Below are positions 58,601 through 64,000 of a stretch of 64,000 nt of DNA, piece after piece. The notes beneath the pieces were generated by a model. The model saw only the letters and a program-made list of their open reading frames with translations. It searched no databases and was not told the DNA's origin. Position numbers and translations under genes: made by a program. Position 1 is the stretch's first letter. Each line of letters starts with the position of its first letter. Origin of the DNA: Dasypus novemcinctus. Lineage: Eukaryota > Chordata > Mammalia > Cingulata > Dasypodidae. Location: contig NC_080677.1 in NCBI RefSeq assembly GCF_030445035.2, positions 156,613,169-156,677,168 on the forward strand. Direction: 5' to 3'.

Positions 58601-61600
58601 AAGATCTCTAATTGATTTTTAATTTTAATATAAGCCATAAAGTTTGTCTTTATTTTAATTTAAACTGGATATGTTTCTTTAGGAGATAAAACCTCTTCCC
58701 CTCATCCCAGCTTTAGGTTTGTAATTATTAGTTTATATTAACAAATTTTGCCAGTAGGGGGAGTAATCTACCAAGGAGTAGACCTCACAGAAATGTGTTA
58801 CTACAATCTAACTCTTTAATGTAACATTACTTAACACTTCTAATTACAGGCACTTTCAAGCCATCCTAGAAAGCATAAATCGAAGTCAAAATTTATTTCT
58901 GACCTATGTTTGGAGTACATCAAATAATTCCTTTTAGGTTTCAGATCTACAGTAAGATCTTGAAAAAAAAAAAGACTGCACTTTAAGAATAAATGGTACC
59001 AATCACACACATCTTAACAGAAACAGATTTAAAGGGTAGCAAGCATTATGAAGGCCTAAGACTAGAGTGGTGAAGTACCGAACACTTTTAGGGATAGGAT
59101 TATTGAGCTAGTCCAACTTCTATTTTCTATGTCTTGATAGCTGCTGTAATGCTGTATAGACAAATTAACTATAAGGGTCAAACTACGGCTACATAAACAG
59201 CAGGTTGCTAGTCTTATTTTGTAGTAGTGGTGTTATATGGAGAGTACAACACAGAGGGTTAAAAAAGGAAAACACTACACAAGAGACATAGAGAAAATGC
59301 ACAAGGTAGCCAGGTGGCATCACTAGTTATATAAGCTTACCATAACTTTCATTTTTAATTATATAATTCATAATAATTCAATTACTGCATAGTGCCCCAT
59401 CTTATGGATGAATCATAGTGTGTTTAACAATTTTCCTTGCAGCCAACATTTGGTTTGTTACAATTTTTCACGATGACAAATGCCACAGTAAGAATCCTTA
59501 TGTATGATACTGCAGTTCATCTCTAGGATAAAGCACAATTACTGGTCTAAAAGACAAGCATATCTTTAAACTTTAACTGCTTTTAGATGTTCTTCCTTTC
59601 CCATTGTTCAGAATGCTAAATTCCTCCACTAAGGTATTCATTTATTTGCAAATATCTGAGTAACTCTAGAGCCAATCTTTCTCATTTTTCCATGACTATT
59701 TAGTAATCCTAAAAATTAATATAAAGCAAAGCAACTGAATGAGGCCCAAGCCAGCCAATTAGTGACCTTCTAAGGGGCCTATAAAAGGGTACTTCCTTAA
59801 TATAAAAGCCTTTAAGATTCATTCAAATTTCAATGAATCAAAACACAAGAGAGAAGCCTATGTAAGGTTCATACCTCATATTAATGAACCACTAATTCCC
59901 CCCCCCCAACTTCAATTAAAATAAGACTATGGAACCAGCATGTGACTCTATTTATTCAGGCTAATCCCCTGACAACTAGTTTGAGGTCACTGAATTGATC
60001 TGCTTCTGTGACTACTTTGTTTTTTTCCCCAAACTTATCTATGCTAATAAAATACAACTCTAAATTACTAAATGAGGAACTTGCTGATTAAGATCATTAA
60101 ATTCTTCTGGCTCTGGCACTCATTTGGGTAATGTAAAGAACAATGACCTAGTATATCACTAGAAAGAAAGCTTTCTTTCTGAAATGAAACATGGGACTGT
60201 ACAACACAGTGAACTCTGTTGTGAAAAATGAGTATGGTAAAGAGTGCACATATAAGAATGTTTTCCTCTGAAACAACAAATGTATATAAATGTTACAAGA
60301 TTTAAAATCAGGGTGATAGTTGGGCAAAACTAGTCAAAAAGGACCACATATTGTTTGACTCCATCTATACAAAATATAAATACAAATAAATTACAGAGAA
60401 GAAAACAAATTAGCAGTTATCTATGGCAGGAGAAGGATAGAAAAACTGAGAGGTGACTACTATGAGGTAGGGTATTAAAATTTTTTTTTCTTTTCTCTTT
60501 TATGGAGTAATGAAAATGCTCTAATACTGATCGAAGTGATGAACGCACAACTCCATGATTATACCAAATGCCACTGACTAAAGTATACATACTTTAGATG
60601 GATTGCATGGTTTATGAATATGTTTCAATAAAATTGATTAAAAAGGAAAAGAGCAATGACCTACACTTCATGGTTATTTTGTCACTTAACAAATCTGGAA
60701 ATGAGGATGGAGTGGAGTTAGGGCCTTTTAGAATAGCCAATGGAGTGCTAACTGATAAAAATGAGTTTTAAGTTTTTTAGTATATCAGAGTTCCTCTAGT
60801 ATTTTGTTATATGGATATCCAAATAAGGTAATCTGACCAACAGGTGTTCAAGTATTGTCATAACATAGGTATAGATCTAAAAGGAGGTAGCTGACCTTCT
60901 TACTTTGCACTAACCAATACTAGGATTGTTCTCTGAAAACTAACCGGCTCCACTGCCTTTCTGTCTTTCAAGCAAGCACAGACTTTGAGTTTATTTTAGC
61001 CTCTTTACCTCTTGGTTAACCAGACTGAACTCTACTGCTGACATCCTGTAATTAAATGCTCAATACACATGCACCCTTCTTTCTTTCCAAATACATATTT
61101 TTAAACCTTGGCCAACGAGGGTCTTCCCCCAACCTCAACACTTTCATTACCACTTTCAGTTATTTACCCATCTATAACAAATTATCTACTAACTGCATAT
61201 TATTTGTCAATCACCAGGAACATGGGAGTGACTAAGATCTTGTTCCTAAATAATCTCATAGTGCATCCTAGCCTTGACATAAACCTGATACAGCTTAGCT
61301 ATGGAATGAGCACATAAGACTAAGAGAATGACCTGATTTGAACCATCAACTCTTAATTTAAACTATTTAATTATTAAGGAAAGCCAAACAAGAAAAATCA
61401 CTATGTTGAAAGGAAGACTCAGTAGGAGTATAATATAAATAACATGGAGATCTCCTTAGAGAAAAAAGCAAAACTTCAAATTAACATTTCACAGATTTAG
61501 ACTAACTGGAGAGCAATCTAATAAGTTCAAAACTGCCATACAATTTATTTAAGGAAATAAAATCATTTTTAATCCACAAGCAAGGAAAAGTACTTGGAAA

Positions 61601-64000
61601 AATTATATGATTTTCCCTACATATGTAGGCAATTCCAAGGTAAATAAAGTTCCTTCCTGTAACTTTAAATTATACATAAAATTTTGTATATAATGGTTAT
61701 GTTGAGCAAACAAATGTTCTAGAATTTAAATAAATCACCCTCTCACCTGTCAGAAATTGTAACTGGAGTCCAAATTAATATAGATTTATTGTGTTTCATT
61801 ACATACAGTATTGAGGAAAGAACATGAATTTTGGAGAAGCACACACCATGCACTTGAAATGCGGCAATTTTCAGGCACTTCAAACCTAAGATACAGATAA
61901 TACCTTCCCTCAGAGTTTTTTTTTGTGTGCAGGTACTGGGCCTGGGAATTGAACACAGGTCCTTGTATGTGGAAAGCCAGCACTCACCATTGAGGCACAC
62001 TGGCTCCCCTGAGTTGGCTGGCCCCTTTCACTTATTTATTTTTTTTAGGAGGCACTGGAGACCTCCCATGTGGGAAGCAGGCATTCAACCACTTGAGCCA
62101 CATCTGGTCCCCACAGACTTGTTTTAAGGATTAAACTAAAATGTTCATAAAACATTTAGCACCAAACCTGGTAAATAGTTTTTAATTATGTTAAGTCAGC
62201 AATGGTGATTTAAGCATAGAAGGGGAGAGGCCTGAAGGTGAGGAACAAAATTCATTAAAAAACAAAAACAAAAAATCAACCAAGTCTGATCCTAAGCTGG
62301 ATATGGTCTAAACTGAAGAACTAAAATTATACTGTGATGGGTGTTCCAGTAGATAAAGGCATAAAGTGCACAGGAACAATGATTGGGACACGTTAACTGA
62401 CACTGATACCCTAAAGACATTAGAATTGGGTCAAAGAAAAAGTACTGCGTTTACCACAATGTGGATGGATGGAAGAAAGAACATGGCCTTCTATTCAACA
62501 AAGCACAGAACATGAAAGAACAGAATATGTTCTAAGAAATGGAACAAGTTTGTAACAGATGAATTATACAGAATTTTAAGAGTAGAATGGCTGGGGTTCA
62601 AGCTAGTAAGAGATTACAATCAGATTGTCAAGTACTTGCTATAATCTTACTAAGCAGCATGGATTTTATTCTTTGGATAATGGGAAACCATTAAAAGTTT
62701 TCAAGCGAGGAAGTCACACAATCCAATCTAGACTTTAATAATAATGATCCTACCATTAAGTGGACAGAAACATTGGTGGTTAGAAGAGGTGAAATGGAAT
62801 AAAGACTTAGAAAATCCATAGGATCTCCCCTCTTAAATGACGGTGTTTTAAAATAAAATATTCTGTGACCAAGTATTCAAATAAAATTTTAAGAACTGAA
62901 AAACAATAATGTCCTATAGAAAGTACTATGATGTTGATGACTACTATATTCAGACTTCATTGCTCAAGTATTATCTTTATGAATTTAATTCATCCCATTA
63001 CAAACCACCTTTAAGGGATTTGACAACATTTGGAACAACTAATCTGTCAATGAATTGTGTACTATATAATAAAAGTATATAGTTATATGTAACAATTGCT
63101 ATAGTACCAGGGAAATTCAAATAGCATATATAAAAGGAAACAGGAAGCAAAATAAACCCAACTGTTTGAACCCTTTGTCAACAAACTAAACCCATGTGAA
63201 ACAGGATCAGAAAAGAGATTACAGGCTTACAGACTCATGAGGTGCATGTAGCATCTCCAGAAGGACATTTAAAAGTTCTCAGCACTTACTAGTGGTCTGC
63301 TTAGTCTCCTCATGATCATCTGTTTACTACTTGCTTTTTACTTCGACTCTTTATACTTAAGTTCCAATTCAGACATTAACATGTCTTATATGTTGAGATC
63401 TACGCCTTTACCATGACCTTAGTTTTCCAATTCACAAATTGAAACCAATAATTACAAGTTATATAGACATGACAGACTTTAAAATGTCTTAATTCATATT
63501 AAATTTTACTAATGAGAAACCTCAGATAATTTCTAAGCTAATCTATCAGGCCAATTATCACAAAACAGAATACTATTTTATACAAATATGAAGGAAGTCA
63601 TTTGGCTTTGATAAGTTATTTACAATACCACTGTAAACTGTTACAAATTAAGCATTTGACTTGCTAAGTGTCAAAAAGGCAAAAAAAGACTGAATACTCA
63701 ATAATTATAAATTAAAAAGAAAAAGCTAAATATGACTAACTCTAGACCTAAATCTATACAGTAACATTCTAAGACATTAAAAATTTTATATTTAAGCAAC
63801 TTATTTAATCTAAAGGAAATAATGTAATATAACCAAAAGTTAGAAACTCTAGTTCAACGTGCAGCATCTAGTAATAATGGCATACCTTTTCTTTCTGTTT
63901 TCTGTGCAGGGACAGAAGATGTGGGTGTAGGCAGTTTTGATAAAGTAGATGCTCCATTAGCATCAAATGATTTCTTTGGCTGGTGATCAGACTGTAGCGT
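45332..64000 (-). CDS. WAC: WAC, C-terminal part (8 coding exons, 5' end outside window)
   Basis: Minus-strand gene. The coding exons join as 64000-63886, 55019-54774, 52890-52768, 51801-51653, 49458-49340, 47886-47700, 46716-46589 and 45401-45332. Every intron junction in the window is GT-AG, and exon phases agree throughout, giving 378 residues and a TGA stop. Recognised from segments such as [32 protein letters not shown] and the C-terminal KNQNSFMV. Human WAC is about 647 residues, so this is roughly its last 58 percent. Known role: a nuclear adaptor that brings the RNF20/RNF40 ubiquitin ligase to elongating RNA polymerase II for H2B ubiquitination; its C-terminal coiled coil binds RNF20/40. 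The WW domain is encoded beyond position 64000. The visible protein is a Ser/Thr/Pro/Gln-rich middle, a conserved helical stretch (visible residues about 85-155) and a C-terminal coiled coil (about 314-375). No frameshift or stop is seen. Confidence 0.96.
45558..45648 (+). repeat. L1 3'-end fragment
   Basis: GGGGGTATATGGGAACGTCT ... TGTAATGTTTTGTGTAATC and an A-rich end match the 3' terminus of the copy at 19800-19905. It lies in the last WAC intron, antisense to the gene. Confidence 0.7.
46589..46716 (-). CDS. WAC: WAC coding exon, start of coiled coil
   Basis: Visible residues 314-355, [16 protein letters not shown] through LREQ, plus two bases of Arg. The acceptor AG is at 46718-46717 and the donor GT at 46588-46587. 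The heptad-like spacing of Leu, Val and Ile in [18 protein letters not shown] marks the start of the C-terminal coiled coil that binds RNF20/RNF40 in the known protein. Confidence 0.96.
47262..47440 (+). repeat. MIR-like remnant
   Basis: TTACCTGGGTGACCTTGGAA ... CAATAAAACAGGAAAGGAT is a diverged MIR core pattern in a WAC intron. Confidence 0.45.
47700..47886 (-). CDS. WAC: WAC coding exon
   Basis: Visible residues 251-313, [15 protein letters not shown] through the segment [20 protein letters not shown]. The acceptor AG is at 47888-47887 and the donor GT at 47699-47698. It enters in phase 2 and leaves in phase 0. The disordered Ser/Asn-rich stretch ends here and the conserved C-terminal domain begins at about residue 290. 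Confidence 0.96.
47887..49339. other. WAC intron, no feature recognised
   Basis: AT-rich intron without recognisable repeats except a short pentamer-like run (ACATGACATGACGTGACATA) at 48004-48035. Confidence 0.5.
49340..49458 (-). CDS. WAC: WAC coding exon
   Basis: Visible residues 212-250, [13 protein letters not shown] through SPRSLQRS, plus two bases of the next codon. The acceptor AG is at 49460-49459 and the donor GT at 49339-49338. It is Gln/Ser/Pro-rich and probably disordered. Confidence 0.95.
49459..51104. other. WAC intron, no feature recognised
   Basis: Open frames at 49890-50186 and 50727-50996 on the plus strand have no recognisable family and no supporting signals. Confidence 0.45.
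51105..51290 (+). repeat. MIR SINE
   Basis: AGTAGCTCAGTAATAGGGAC, GACCTAGGTTTAAATTCTGA, CTTATCTATTAAATGAGGCA and ATGCTCTTAGCACAGAG follow the MIR consensus order from tRNA head to 3' end. WAC intron, antisense to the gene. Confidence 0.8.
51653..51801 (-). CDS. WAC: WAC coding exon
   Basis: Visible residues 162-211, [11 protein letters not shown] through [10 protein letters not shown]. The acceptor AG is at 51803-51802 and the donor GT at 51652-51651. It enters in phase 1 and leaves in phase 0. The peptide is rich in Ser, Pro and Thr with several SP and TP dipeptides, typical of a disordered, phosphorylatable linker. Confidence 0.95.
52560..52603 (+). pseudogene. 3'-truncated U6 snRNA retrocopy (44 nt)
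   Basis: GTGCTTGCTTCGGCAGCACA and the following bases to GATACAG match U6 snRNA nucleotides 1-44 almost exactly. The match stops inside the ACAGAGA box. It is flanked by a 13-bp direct repeat AAAAGGTAAATAA at 52547-52559 and 52604-52616, which fits target-site duplication. There is no poly(A) tail and no upstream PSE/TATA, so it is not a functional gene. It lies in the WAC intron between the exons at 52768 and 51801, antisense to WAC. Confidence 0.9.
52768..52890 (-). CDS. WAC: WAC coding exon
   Basis: Visible residues 121-161, [12 protein letters not shown] through AAQLSTQ. The acceptor AG is at 52892-52891 and the donor GT at 52767-52766. At 123 nt (41 codons), phase 1 in and out, it is a frame-preserving cassette. 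It carries most of the conserved helical region that follows NVDISKINE. Confidence 0.96.
53797..53872 (+). repeat. Very short L1 3' end joined to a SINE
   Basis: GATTGTGCCCTTTGGATGTA ... ATGTATCAATAAAACTGATT and an A-run matches the last 75 bp of the L1 ends at 16740-16800 and 60590-60648. The left side is the duplication TCAACCAATG (53787-53796), whose partner lies after the SINE at 54322-54331. Confidence 0.8.
53873..54321 (+). repeat. DAS-type SINE with internal 17-bp tandem expansion
   Basis: Full head, body and tail, but the GAAAGAAAGTGCAGCCT stretch of other copies is replaced by four tandem GAAGGAGGGAGCAGCCT units at about 54077-54144. WAC intron, antisense to the gene. Confidence 0.95.
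54774..55019 (-). CDS. WAC: WAC coding exon (Ser/Pro-rich plus conserved helix)
   Basis: Visible residues 39-120. The acceptor AG is at 55021-55020 after a pyrimidine-rich tract, and the donor GT at 54773-54772. The first half is a Ser/Thr/Pro linker; the second half ([19 protein letters not shown], then a Leu-rich stretch ending NVDISKINE) reads as an amphipathic helical segment. The exon starts and ends in phase 1, like its neighbour, so skipping it would keep the frame. Confidence 0.96.
55100..55275 (-). repeat. MIR-like remnant, antisense
   Basis: ATGCCAGGCACTGAACACAA ... TTAATCTTCACAAGGTGGCA ... TATTTTATAGGAGAAATCAC ... GTAACTTGTTTGAAGTCACA is the reverse-orientation MIR pattern. Confidence 0.7.
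55940..56420 (+). repeat. Old L1 3' region
   Basis: AAATGTAAATTAGAACCAAC, CATCAGATTGGCAAAAATTA, TTAAATATTGGCGAGGGTGG and AGTTATATACCCTAGAAAA form the ancient L1 ORF2 C-terminal/3' UTR pattern. WAC intron. Confidence 0.7.
56430..59380. other. WAC intron, no feature recognised
   Basis: AT-rich, with unrecognised short ORFs only (for example 58076-58564, plus strand). No splice-supported exon of WAC is seen here. Confidence 0.45.
59385..59545 (-). repeat. Old L1 3' fragment, antisense
   Basis: TTACTGCATAGTGCCCCATC ... AACAATTTTCCTTGCAGCCA ... ACAAATGCCACAGTAAGAAT follows the same pattern as 20930-21080. Confidence 0.55.
60185..60648 (+). repeat. L1 3' UTR and 3' end
   Basis: ATGGGACTGTACAACACAGT, TTTAAAATCAGGGTGATAGT, ACTGATCGAAGTGATGAACG and the terminus TTTCAATAAAATTGATTAAA match the L1 ends at 16676-16800 and 39690-39850. 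WAC intron. Confidence 0.8.
61915..62010 (-). repeat. Short tRNA-head SINE, antisense
   Basis: T-run tail, then TTGAACACAGGTCCTTGTAT ... CACCATTGAGGCACACTGGC, the reverse complement of the tRNA head. Confidence 0.8.
62035..62112 (-). repeat. Short tRNA-head SINE, antisense
   Basis: TTTATTTTTTTTAGGAGGCA tail side, then CCTCCCATGTGGGAAGCAGG ... CCACTTGAGCCACATCTGG. Second insertion into the same MIR. Confidence 0.8.
62590..62790 (+). repeat. Ancient mammalian interspersed repeat remnant
   Basis: TGGATTTTATTCTTTGGATA, ACCATTAAAAGTTTTCAAGC and GGAAGTCACACAATCCAATC match the pattern of the element at 12650-12770. Confidence 0.45.
62800..63885. other. WAC intron, no feature recognised
   Basis: AT-rich intronic sequence upstream of the donor at 63885. 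Nothing assignable. Confidence 0.5.
63886..64000 (-). CDS. WAC: WAC coding exon, partial at window edge
   Basis: Encodes visible residues 1-38, beginning [12 protein letters not shown] and ending PAQKTERK plus one base of the next codon (phase 1). The donor GT lies at 63885-63884. The acceptor is outside the window, so the exon is partial. The peptide is Ser/Pro/Thr-rich and has no recognisable domain. The intron that follows (63885-55020, about 8.9 kb) is the longest complete one in the window. Confidence 0.95.

Larger units (their letters stand above)
61800..62180 (+). repeat. MIR-like element split by two SINEs
   Basis: The left part (GAATTTTGGAGAAGCACACA ... AAGATACAGATAATACCTTC) and the right part (GTTTTAAGGATTAAACTAAA ... 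CATTTAGCACCAAACCTGGT) are the two halves of a MIR, separated by the insertions at 61915-62112. Confidence 0.65.

Noticed and set aside
1..64000. CRISPR array, operon, phage or plasmid features
   Set aside because: Base composition, introns and SINE/L1 content show mammalian nuclear DNA. Regular repeats seen are minisatellite or retroelement derived.

Overview
This is a window of a mammalian nuclear genome, very probably from an armadillo (Xenarthra, Dasypodidae; Dasypus-like). The diagnostic signal is many copies of the tRNA-derived DAS-type SINE. They have a head with Pol III A-box and B-box-like stretches, a body of about 300 bp and an AAATAAATAAATCTTAAA-like tail. Several still have intact target-site duplications. 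No prokaryotic gene, CRISPR array or complete RNA gene is present.

The only protein-coding gene I can support is WAC (WW domain-containing adaptor with coiled-coil), on the minus strand. The last eight coding exons lie between 45332 and the right edge. All junctions in the window are GT-AG, and the exons join into one frame of 378 codons plus stop. A 3' UTR of about 3 kb continues to about 42.28 kb. The 5' part of the gene, including the WW domain, lies beyond position 64000. In human, BAMBI lies downstream of WAC, so the unique and GC-rich DNA at the left end may be the WAC-BAMBI intergenic region; no BAMBI exon is visible here.

Layout. 1-0.6 kb: GC-rich island with a 50-bp minisatellite. 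0.6-11 kb: mostly unassigned intergenic DNA with ancient repeats and a second CpG-rich island at 5.0-6.0 kb. 11-24 kb: layered L1 fragments, SINEs and a solo LTR. 25.0-25.7 kb: an isolated GC-rich block. 26-40 kb: a nest of L1 elements made of a long minus-strand L1 (26.1-32.5 kb) interrupted by four SINE insertions and a probable retrocopy; a divergent plus-strand L1 (32.5-35.4 kb) with ORF1 but no endonuclease/RT region; antisense L1 5' sequence (35.4-36.7 kb); and another plus-strand L1 (36.8-39.9 kb) that has lost its RT catalytic box and holds an 818-bp insert. 40-42.2 kb: a SINE and an ancient repeat. 42.3-64 kb: WAC, with sparse intronic repeats including a 44-nt truncated U6 snRNA copy flanked by a 13-bp duplication.

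I found no evidence of a new molecular system. The points of interest are retroelement structures (internal deletions, composite insertions, snRNA truncation, tandem growth inside a SINE) and two orphan CpG-rich blocks. Repeat family names come from recognition of sequence features, without a database search.
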